A stretch of DNA of 29,969 bases, from assembly GCA_046758905.1 (NCBI GenBank), contig JBHIBC010000032.1, positions 1 through 29,969 on the forward strand, written 5' to 3'. How positions within the stretch are numbered: the stretch's first letter is position 1; each line of letters begins with the position of its first letter. Both the position numbers and the translations under genes were made by a program. Shown in pieces: positions 23,247 to 29,463 of this stretch. Source of the stretch: JBHIBC01 sp046758905. Its GTDB lineage: Bacteria; Acidobacteriota; Polarisedimenticolia; Gp22-AA2. The notes under the pieces are model-generated. The model made no database searches, was not told where the DNA came from, and saw only the letters and a program-made list of their open reading frames with translations.

Positions 23247-23356
23247 CCTACCGGCCGATCCCGAACGTGGCGCTCAAGCTCGATCTCCAGAACCGGCAGG
23301 ACGGTGCCGGATCTGCCGTCGATCAGTGGAACTTCGCGCTGGGGTATCTGTTCTGA
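23225..23356 (+). pseudogene. Out-of-frame C-terminal end of the porin
   Basis: Reading from 23225 gives IVRTLGVTYRPIPNVALKLD and then LQNRQDGAGSAVDQWNFALGYLF with a stop at 23354-23356. This is the typical last two strands of a porin, ending in the terminal Phe recognised by the BAM complex. The stop overlaps the next start as TGATG, just as expected for the natural 3' end of the porin gene. Adding one base between CG (23223-23224) and ATC (23225) joins the two frames. Confidence 0.85.
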
Positions 23357-23940
23357 TGCGCGCGCGATTCGGCGCAGCCTGCCTCGCGCTCGGCCTGCTG
23401 TCCCTGGCCGGCCGGGCCGACGGGCGCGTCTACCTCACCCAGGAGGAGGCGCTGCGCCGTGCCTTCCCGGCCCCGGGGGAGGTCGAGCGCCGCACTCTCT
23501 ACCTCGACGACGGGCAGGCCCGCGCGGCGGCTGCGGCGGCGGGGGTGCCGGTGGAGGGCCGGGTGTTCCCGTACTACGTGGGGCGACGGGAGGGGCGCGC
23601 ATTAGGCTACGCCTATTTCGACACCCACCTGGTCCGCACGCTGCCGGAGACGGTGCTGGTGCTGATCGCGCCGGAGGGGCGGATCGAGCGGATCGAGATC
23701 CTGTCCTTCGACGAGCCGGAAGATTACCTCCCCCGGGGCCGCTGGCTGCGGCAGTTCGCCGGACGACAGCTCGACGCGGATCTGTCCCTCGGGCGGGGCG
23801 TGCGTCCCCTCACCGGGGCGACCCTCTCTTCCCGGGCCATCACCGCCGCGGCGCGACGCATCCTGGCGCTTCACCGGCTGTACGTCGCCCCTGCTCAGAG
23901 CGAGCAGCGCCGGGAACGGGCGCCTGAGGGGGGGCCGTGA
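23356..23940 (+). CDS. Exported FMN-binding-domain protein
   Basis: The 194-aa product has a signal peptide at 1-22 (RFGAACLALGLLSLAGRADG) and an FMN-binding fold: YYVGRREGRALGYAYFDTHLV, LVLIAPEGRIERIEILSFDEPEDYL, WLRQFAGRQL, and T153-G-A-T156-LSS near the C-terminus. In NqrC, RnfG and related proteins the last Thr of the S/T-G-A-T motif carries FMN attached by ApbE, which makes T156 the likely site. The Asp usually found six residues before that Thr is Arg150 here. There is no ribosome-binding site; the ATG overlaps the restored porin stop (TGATG), so translation probably depends on coupling. It would act as a periplasmic electron carrier next to the four-helix protein encoded immediately downstream. 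Confidence 0.88.
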   Translation: MRARFGAACLALGLLSLAGRADGRVYLTQEEALRRAFPAPGEVERRTLYLDDGQARAAAAAAGVPVEGRVFPYYVGRREGRALGYAYFDTHLVRTLPETVLVLIAPEGRIERIEILSFDEPEDYLPRGRWLRQFAGRQLDADLSLGRGVRPLTGATLSSRAITAAARRILALHRLYVAPAQSEQRRERAPEGGP

Positions 23941-24428
23941 GCGGGTTCGAGAGGGCGCTGCTGCGCGTCTCCACCGCGCTGGTGACCCTCACGGGGGCGA
24001 TCTACTTCTACATGAAATACCTGATGTCCAGCGACGACCCGTTCTCCGTCCTCAACCATCCGTGGCAGCCGTACGTGCTGGATCTGCACATCCTGGTGGC
24101 GCCGGTTCTGGTCTTCGCCCTCGGGCTGATCGCCCGGGAGCACATCGTGGGACGGCTCGCCGATCCCGGCCCCCAAAAGGGCCGTGGATCGGGTGTGGCC
24201 ACGATCCTCCTCTCGGTCCCGATGGTCGTCTCCGGATATCTGATCCAGGTCCTGACCCATCCGGCGGCCCGCCGCGGCGTCGTCTGGGTCCACGTCGCCA
24301 CGGGAGCCGCCTTCGTGATCCTGCTGGCGGCGCATCTGGTGAGGTCGCGCCGCAAGCGCGCGGCGTCCGGGAGTCGCGGCGCCCCGGGCGGCGCCGTCTC
24401 GCGAGAGACGGCGGGGCCTGCGCCTTGA
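23937..24428 (+). CDS. Four-helix membrane protein with paired His, putative cytochrome b
   Basis: The 163-aa product has four hydrophobic helices at about 8-30, 46-70, 86-107 and 115-135. Histidines lie in helix 2 (H51 in DLHIL and H69 in REHIV) and in helix 4 (H119 in WVHVATG and H133 in AAHLV), with H108 at the end of helix 3. Two His pairs on two helices are the pattern of bis-His haem b sites, so up to two haems are possible. This is inference from residue spacing; it resembles DUF4405-like or other four-helix cytochrome b proteins. It starts with GTG overlapping the FMN-protein stop (GTGA). The likely role is to move electrons from quinol across the inner membrane to the flavin protein. 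The tail after 135 is basic and low in complexity. Confidence 0.8.
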   Translation: MSGFERALLRVSTALVTLTGAIYFYMKYLMSSDDPFSVLNHPWQPYVLDLHILVAPVLVFALGLIAREHIVGRLADPGPQKGRGSGVATILLSVPMVVSGYLIQVLTHPAARRGVVWVHVATGAAFVILLAAHLVRSRRKRAASGSRGAPGGAVSRETAGPAP

Positions 24429-24454
24429 TTGGCCCGGGAGCCGTGGTCTACAAT
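24425..24454 (+). promoter_or_regulatory. Sigma70-type promoter of the exported TPR gene
   Basis: TTGATT (24425-24430), an 18-nt spacer and TACAAT (24449-24454). It overlaps the stop of the cytochrome-like gene, so the TPR gene is a separate transcription unit with a leader of about 50 nt. Confidence 0.65.
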
Positions 24455-24509
24455 CGGGACCCCGGTCGAGGAGGGGCGGGCCGCGCGCCGGGCCGGGCGG
24501 GAGGCCGAC

Positions 24510-25874
24510 ATGAAGCGAATCTCACTCTCAGCGTTCGGAGTCGCCCTGGCGCTGTCGATCGGCTGGCTGGCCACGGGCCAACGGGTCGAGGCGGCCGCGG
24601 TCACCCGGGTGCACGGCAGGATCGTGGACATCGAGGGCAAGCCGCTGCCCAAGGTGAAGATCTACTTCGAGGCCGTGGACATCAAGAAGCGGGTCGGCCC
24701 GGTCAGGACGAACAAGAAGGGCAAGTACTTCATCGCCACCCTCGACATGGAGGTCACCAAGAAGTGGAGGGTGGTCCCGCAACTGCCCGGCTATAAGACC
24801 GTGAAGGTCGAGGCCGAGATCGTCGACTCGACCCGGCAGGAGCTGTACAGCGGGGAGCTGCTGATCGGCAGCAAGCAGGACTACCCCGAGCTCACCTTCG
24901 CCTTCGTGGGCGACGAAGGGCGCAACGTCGTCGACTTCGTGGTCGCCCCGGAAAAGGAGTACCTCAAAGCGTACCGGGCCGAGAAGGCCAGGCGCGAGGG
25001 GAAGAAGCCCGAGGCGGCGGCCCCCGAGCCGGTCGCCCGCGAGGAGGGGAGGAGCGGGCCCGCCCCGGGAAGCCGTGAGGCTCTGAAGAGGGCCAAGTCC
25101 TACACCGACGCGGGCCGGCATAAGGAGGCGATCGCCATCTACCGCGAGTACCTCGTCAAGGACCCCACGGGAAACGCGGCCGTCTACTACTACCTCGGCA
25201 AGAGCCTGTACGAGACCGGCGACGACGCGGGAGCCGAGCAGGCGTTCCGCAAGGGGCTGGAGCTCAACGACAAGCTTAAAGGAGCGCACTTTTACCTGGG
25301 CAACCTGTTCCTGCGCCAGGAGCGCTTCGCCGAGGCGATGGCGGAGCTCGAGGCCGAGAAGGAGCTGAGCGGTGAGTCCGACTCGGTCTTCTTCAACCTC
25401 GGGGTGGCGTACGCCGGAGAGGGGCGGGAGGATGACGCCCTGAAGGCCTTCGAGCGGGCCGCGGCGCTCAACCCCGCGAAGCCCGAGGTCTTCATGCAGA
25501 TGGCGGCCATCTACGAGAAGCGGGCCGAGGCCGCCGGCCGCGACTCCGCGCTGCGCCAGGAGTGGATGGCCAAGGCGGAGCAGATGTACCAGGAGGTCAT
25601 CGGCATCGATCCGCGCAACGCGGCCATCTCCTTCTACAACATCGGCGTCAAGGCGTGGAACGCGAACCGCAACCAGGAAGCGGCACAGGCCTTCAGAAAA
25701 TCGGTGGAGATCGACCCGACCTACGCGGAGGCGCACCGCGAGCTGGGGACCGCCCTGATGCGGCTCCAGGACTTCGAGGGGGCTGTGGAGCACTTCGAGG
25801 AGTACCTGCAGCTCAAGCCGCAGGCCAAGGACGCGCAGGAGATCCGCAACAGCATCGCGCTGTTGAAGAGCTAG
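24510..25874 (+). CDS. Exported protein with a carboxypeptidase-regulatory-like domain and TPRs
   Basis: The 454-aa product has a signal peptide at 1-28 (ISLSAFGVALALSIGWLATG, ending RVEA). A beta-sandwich like the carboxypeptidase regulatory domain follows at about 33-110 (VHGRIVDIEGKPLPKVKIYFEA, GKYFIATLD). A charged linker rich in Lys, Glu and Pro spans about 150-195. At least six TPR units run from about 195 to the end (YTDAGRHKEAIAIYREYLVKDP, YYLGKSLYETGDDAGAEQAFRKGLELN, FNLGVAYAGEGREDDALKAFERAAALNP, YAEAHRELGTALMRLQDFEGAVEHFEEYLQLKP). It is likely a periplasmic scaffold; the substrate is unknown. The ATG at 24510 has GGGAGG 5 nt upstream; an in-frame start at 24429 lies inside the promoter. 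Convergent with gmhA, with 9 nt between stops. Confidence 0.85.
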   Translation: MKRISLSAFGVALALSIGWLATGQRVEAAAVTRVHGRIVDIEGKPLPKVKIYFEAVDIKKRVGPVRTNKKGKYFIATLDMEVTKKWRVVPQLPGYKTVKVEAEIVDSTRQELYSGELLIGSKQDYPELTFAFVGDEGRNVVDFVVAPEKEYLKAYRAEKARREGKKPEAAAPEPVAREEGRSGPAPGSREALKRAKSYTDAGRHKEAIAIYREYLVKDPTGNAAVYYYLGKSLYETGDDAGAEQAFRKGLELNDKLKGAHFYLGNLFLRQERFAEAMAELEAEKELSGESDSVFFNLGVAYAGEGREDDALKAFERAAALNPAKPEVFMQMAAIYEKRAEAAGRDSALRQEWMAKAEQMYQEVIGIDPRNAAISFYNIGVKAWNANRNQEAAQAFRKSVEIDPTYAEAHRELGTALMRLQDFEGAVEHFEEYLQLKPQAKDAQEIRNSIALLKS

Positions 25875-25883
25875 CCCGTCGAC

Positions 25884-26510
25884 TCACCGGCGCGGAGCCC
25901 GCCGGACGCCCGGGGCGGGGCGGCTGCTCCTCCTCCCGGGGAACAGGGCGTCGTCGACGAGCTGGCACAGGATGTGGCCCACCAGGATGTGGATCTCCTG
26001 GATCCGCGGGGTCTCCCGGGAGGGGACCGCGATCAGGTGCCGGCAGAGACGGCGCATCGGCCCGCCGCCCCGGCCCGTGAGACCGAGGGTCAGCAGACCC
26101 CGGTCGCGTGCGGCTCGCAGCCCCTCAAGGACGTTCTCGGACCGGCCCGAGGTGGATAGGCCGACGGCGACGTCCCCCGGCCCTCCTAGAGCCTCCACCT
26201 GCCGCGCGAAGACGCGCGCGAAGTCCTCGTCGTTGGCGATGCTGGTGAGGACCGAGGTGTCGGTGGTCAAGGCGATCGCCGGGAGGGCGGGGCGCTCCAT
26301 CCCGAAACGGTTCACGAACTCCGCCGCCAGATGCTGCGCGTCGGCGGCGCTCCCGCCGTTGCCGAAGAACAGCAGCACGTGGCCCTCCCGGAGAGCCCCG
26401 GCGAGCGCCCGGGCGGCCCCCTCCACGGCGCCGAGCGAGCTCTCGAGGAAGCGGGAGGCGAGGTCGGCGTGGGCCCGGAAGCTCGCCCGGATCCGGTCCG
26501 CGGCCCGCAT
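25884..26510 (-). CDS. gmhA: Sedoheptulose-7-phosphate isomerase-like SIS protein
   Basis: The 208-aa product is a single SIS domain with the GmhA signature FFGNGGSAADAQHLAAEFVNRF (about 48-69, including H60), then PALPAIALTTDTSVLTSIANDEDFARVFARQ, GDVAVGLSTSGRSENVL, and the C-terminal ETPRIQEIHILVGHILC. GmhA converts sedoheptulose 7-phosphate to heptose 7-phosphate, the first step to ADP-heptose for the LPS inner core. The ATG at 26510 gives the usual length with GGGAG 4 nt upstream; an ATG at 26549 with GAGG 6 nt upstream would add 13 mostly basic residues. The C-terminal tail (PGRRSSRPAPGVRRAPRR) is an unusual basic extension. It follows pgeF in the same direction, separated by at most 47 nt. 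Confidence 0.9.
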   Translation of the reverse strand: MRAADRIRASFRAHADLASRFLESSLGAVEGAARALAGALREGHVLLFFGNGGSAADAQHLAAEFVNRFGMERPALPAIALTTDTSVLTSIANDEDFARVFARQVEALGGPGDVAVGLSTSGRSENVLEGLRAARDRGLLTLGLTGRGGGPMRRLCRHLIAVPSRETPRIQEIHILVGHILCQLVDDALFPGRRSSRPAPGVRRAPRR

Positions 26511-26557
26511 CCGGCTCCCGCCGAGCCTCCGTCGCCGTCTCAGCGTCATGACGGGCC

Positions 26558-27298
26558 TCACTCCCTCCAGGCGATCAGGCCGGTCATCCGGCGGGCCGCC
26601 CCGCGGCTGCGCCGGTGCGACTCGAGCGAATCCCCCCCGCAGAACGTGCACCGGCCCGCGCTCTGGATCCGTTCCTCCGGGACTCCGGCCCTGAGCGCCT
26701 GCCGGCGGTTCGCCCCGACCAGGTCGACCCGCGGGCGGATGCCGGGAAGGATGCAGTCGGACGCCTCGGGATCGGATCGGAGCAGCGCCTCGGCCACCTC
26801 CTCCCCCACCTCGTAGCAGCACGCCCCGATCGCCGGGCCGAGGGCCACCCGCAGGTCGGCGGCCCTGGACCCGTAGCAGGTCCGCATCCGTTCCAGCGTC
26901 GCCGCGAGCACGCCGGCGACGGTGCCGCGCCAGCCGGCGTGGACCGCGGCCACGGCCCCGGCGCGCCGATCGCATATCAGGATGGGCACGCAGTCGGCCG
27001 CCCGCACGCCGAGCGCCACGCCCCGCAGGCTGGTGATCAGCGCGTCGCCCTCCCCTTGCGGGGCGGCCGGCGAGGTCACGCAGCGCACGGTGGCCCCGTG
27101 AGCCTGGCGCGGCGTCCGCAGCGGCAGCGGCCGCCCGGCGGCCTCGCGCAGCACGCGGTCGGGATCCGAGCCCCGGAGCGTGAACCCGTGCAGCAGTCCC
27201 GGCACCTCGCACAGGATCGGCAGGGCCAGCCTGCGCAGCGGTCCCTCGCCCAGGAGGAGGGCGGCCGGCGCCGGCCGGCCGCGGGTCGGCGGCCTCAC
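26558..27298 (-). CDS. pgeF: YfiH/PgeF-type laccase-domain protein (purine nucleoside enzyme)
   Basis: The 246-aa product has the conserved blocks of the family: PRQAHGATV (H67), GVRAADCVPILICD (C103), VAAVHAGWRGTVAGV (H120), LGPAIGACCYEVGEEV, and the C-terminal CTFCGGDSLESHRRSRGAARRMTGLI. H67, C103 and H120 match the Zn-binding catalytic triad known for YlmD and LACC1. Members hydrolyse or phosphorolyse purine nucleosides, and E. coli YfiH also removes misplaced residues from peptidoglycan precursors. The GTG at 27298 has no ribosome-binding site and coincides with the predicted transcription start from the promoter at 27334-27305, so the mRNA may be leaderless. Confidence 0.9.
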   Translation of the reverse strand: MRPPTRGRPAPAALLLGEGPLRRLALPILCEVPGLLHGFTLRGSDPDRVLREAAGRPLPLRTPRQAHGATVRCVTSPAAPQGEGDALITSLRGVALGVRAADCVPILICDRRAGAVAAVHAGWRGTVAGVLAATLERMRTCYGSRAADLRVALGPAIGACCYEVGEEVAEALLRSDPEASDCILPGIRPRVDLVGANRRQALRAGVPEERIQSAGRCTFCGGDSLESHRRSRGAARRMTGLIAWRE

Positions 27299-27304
27299 GC
27301 GCGG

Positions 27305-27334
27305 AGTCTAGGCGAGGCCGCGCTGCCTTGACAA
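27305..27334 (-). promoter_or_regulatory. Sigma70-type promoter of pgeF-gmhA
   Basis: On the minus strand TTGTCA (27334-27329), an 18-nt spacer and TAGACT (27310-27305). The predicted start falls at about 27298, on the pgeF GTG. The -35 overlaps that of the divergent yajC promoter. Confidence 0.5.
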
Positions 27335-27356
27335 GCCCGGTGGCTTGGGGCAATCT
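27328..27356 (+). promoter_or_regulatory. Sigma70-type promoter of yajC-secD-secF
   Basis: A perfect TTGACA (27328-27333), a 17-nt spacer and CAATCT (27351-27356), a poor -10. The leader to yajC would be about 108 nt. The -35 lies within the palindrome CTTGACAAG shared with the opposite promoter. Confidence 0.5.
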
Positions 27357-27415
27357 ATGCGCCCGCCGGACGCATCGAGGACGCCGCGCCCGCCGCGGCG
27401 CTTGACGCGAGGGTC

Positions 27416-27445
27416 GGAGGACGGACCTCCCCCTCCTTTTTGTTT
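27416..27445 (+). terminator. Attenuator-like element in the yajC leader
   Basis: GGAGG (27416-27420) can pair with CCTCC at 27426-27430 (5-nt loop) or with CCTCC at 27432-27436; the second is directly followed by TTTTTGTTT (27437-27445). The stem is only 5 bp, so termination would be weak. It lies between the candidate promoter and the yajC start. The rest of the 27299-27471 gap holds the two divergent promoters and no gene. Confidence 0.35.
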
Positions 27446-27471
27446 GTCGCTCCGACGAATGGGAGCCTCGC

Positions 27472-27798
27472 TTGGAACTGCTCGCTCAGATCGAATCCTC
27501 GCCGGCGCAAGCGCCGGGGGGCTTCTTGCAGGTGGTTCTGCTGCTGGCCTTCTTCCTCATGATGTACATGCTCCTGATCCGCCCCGCGCACAAGCGACAG
27601 AAGGCCCTACAGCAGATGCAGAGTTCGCTGCAGACCGGGGCCCGGGTCGTCACCTCGGGCGGGCTCAAGGGGACCGTCGTCCGGGTCGAGGGGGACACGG
27701 TGAAGCTGCGCGTCGCCGATAACGTCAAGGTGGACGTGACGCGCAGCTCGATCGTCGCCGTGGAGGGCGACGGGGCATCGTCGAGGAAGGACTCGTAG
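27472..27798 (+). CDS. yajC: Preprotein translocase subunit YajC
   Basis: The 108-aa product has one membrane helix at about 18-37 (FLQVVLLLAFFLMMYMLLI), the family signature IRPAHKRQKALQQMQSSLQTGARVVTSGGLKGTVVRVEGDTV, and a short charged tail. YajC joins SecDF in the auxiliary translocase complex. The TTG start has GGGAG 6 nt upstream. It heads the yajC-secD-secF operon, with 56 nt to secD. Confidence 0.95.
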   Translation: MELLAQIESSPAQAPGGFLQVVLLLAFFLMMYMLLIRPAHKRQKALQQMQSSLQTGARVVTSGGLKGTVVRVEGDTVKLRVADNVKVDVTRSSIVAVEGDGASSRKDS

Positions 27799-27854
27799 GG
27801 CCGGGCTCGGGGCGGCCCCCGCCGGCCCCCGTCGCGGTCGATCACGGGCGGACC

Positions 27855-29456
27855 ATGCAATCTTTCGACATCCGCATCCGCATCCTCCTGATCGTCGGGC
27901 TCGTGCTGATCTGCCTGTTCCTCCTCTGGCCGCCGCGGGAGACGATCAACCTCGGCCTGGATCTCAAGGGGGGGATCCACCTGGTCCTGCGGGTCAAGAC
28001 GGACGACGCCGTCAAGGCCGAGATCGACCTCGGCATGGAGAGGGTGCGCGGCGCCCTCGAGGAGGCGGGGCTCACGCCGGGGGAGGTCCGCGCCGACGGC
28101 GTCGACGTCTTCACGATCGCCGGCCTCGACCCGGGGCGCGTCGGCGAGGCACGCGACCTGCTGCGCGCCCAGTTCCCGCAGTTCCGGACGCAGCAGGTGG
28201 GCGCCGGCCGGATCCGCCTGTCGCTGACCGCGGAACAGGCGTCGGCGACCCGCGACTCCGCGGTCCGCCAGGTGCTGGAGACGATCCGCAACCGGATCGA
28301 CAAGTTCGGGGTGGCCGAGCCGACCATCCAGCGCCAGGGGATCGGGCCGAACGCCGACCGCATCCTGGTCCAGCTTCCCGGTGTGGAGGACCCGGAACGC
28401 GTCAAGGACCTGATCGGCTCGCCCGCGTTCCTGGAGTGGAAGCTGGTCAAGGTCCCCCCGGGCATCACCGCGGACCGGTTCCGCGCGCCGGACAACCCCG
28501 GGGCGGTGGAGGGGATGTTCGGCGGAACGCTCCCCGAGGACGTCGAGATCCTGCCGCAGGAGACGACGACGGTGGACGGGCGGCCGCTCACCCTCTACTG
28601 GCCGGTGACGCGCAGCTCGCCGATCACCGGCAACGACCTCAAGAACGCCCGGCGCGACATCGATCGGTTCGGGTCGCCGGCCGTGAACTTTCTGCTGAGG
28701 GCCGAGGCGGGACGACGCTTCCAGGCGCTCACGCGCGAGAATCAGGGACAGCTCCTGGCGATCGTCCTCGACCGCAAGATCATCTCCGCGCCGCGCATCA
28801 ACGCGGTGATCGCCGACTCGGGGATCATCGAGGGCGGCAACTTCACGGTGGAGAGCGCGGAGGACCTGGCGCTGAAGCTCCGCTCGGGGGCCCTCCCGGC
28901 CGGCATGGAGATCCTCGAGGAGCGCACCGTGGGCCCGTCGCTCGGCGCCGACTCGATCCGTCAGGGAGTGGTCGCGTCGATCATCGGCGGCATCATCGTC
29001 GTGCTGTTCATGCTGATCTACTACCGGCTCTCCGGCGCCAACGCGACCCTGGCCCTGGCGCTCAACCTGCTCATCCTTCTGGGGGCGATGGCCTACGTCC
29101 GCTCGACCCTGACCCTCCCGGGGATCGCGGGGATCGCCCTGACGGTCGGCATCGCGGTGGACGCCAACGTGCTCGTCTTCGAGCGCATCCGCGAGGAACT
29201 GCGGATGGGCCGGACGGTTCGGGCGGCGATCCACGCCGGCTTCCAGCGGGCCCAGACGACCATCCTCGACAGCAACCTGACCACCCTGATCGCGGGGATC
29301 TTCCTGTACGCTTACGGGACCGGACCCGTGAAGGGGTTCGCGGTCACCCTGAACGTCGGCATACTCGCCAATCTGTTCACCGCCATCTTCGTGTCGCGGT
29401 CGATCTTCGACGCCGCCCTGACCCTCAACCCGAGGGCCGGCCGGCTGAGCATCTGA
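27855..29456 (+). CDS. secD: Protein translocase subunit SecD
   Basis: The 533-aa product has an N-terminal membrane helix (about 8-27), the SecD motif LGLDLKGGIHLVLRV, the periplasmic P1 region (about 30-340, including TIRNRIDKFGVAEPTIQRQG and RILVQLPGVEDPERV), and a five-helix C-terminal bundle (QGVVASIIGGIIVVLFMLIYY, LALALNLLILLGAMAY, GIALTVGIAVDANVLVFERIREEL, TLIAGIFLYAYGTGPVKGFAVTL). D436 in VDANVLVFERI corresponds to the proton-relay Asp of the family. SecDF uses the proton gradient to pull exported proteins from the periplasmic side. The ATG at 27855 is preceded by a weak GGGCGG. Confidence 0.97.
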   Translation: MQSFDIRIRILLIVGLVLICLFLLWPPRETINLGLDLKGGIHLVLRVKTDDAVKAEIDLGMERVRGALEEAGLTPGEVRADGVDVFTIAGLDPGRVGEARDLLRAQFPQFRTQQVGAGRIRLSLTAEQASATRDSAVRQVLETIRNRIDKFGVAEPTIQRQGIGPNADRILVQLPGVEDPERVKDLIGSPAFLEWKLVKVPPGITADRFRAPDNPGAVEGMFGGTLPEDVEILPQETTTVDGRPLTLYWPVTRSSPITGNDLKNARRDIDRFGSPAVNFLLRAEAGRRFQALTRENQGQLLAIVLDRKIISAPRINAVIADSGIIEGGNFTVESAEDLALKLRSGALPAGMEILEERTVGPSLGADSIRQGVVASIIGGIIVVLFMLIYYRLSGANATLALALNLLILLGAMAYVRSTLTLPGIAGIALTVGIAVDANVLVFERIREELRMGRTVRAAIHAGFQRAQTTILDSNLTTLIAGIFLYAYGTGPVKGFAVTLNVGILANLFTAIFVSRSIFDAALTLNPRAGRLSI

Positions 29457-29463
29457 GGCCCGC

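Noticed and set aside
27402..27430. TTGACG at 27402 as a second promoter for yajC
   Set aside because: No acceptable -10 hexamer lies 16-18 nt downstream.
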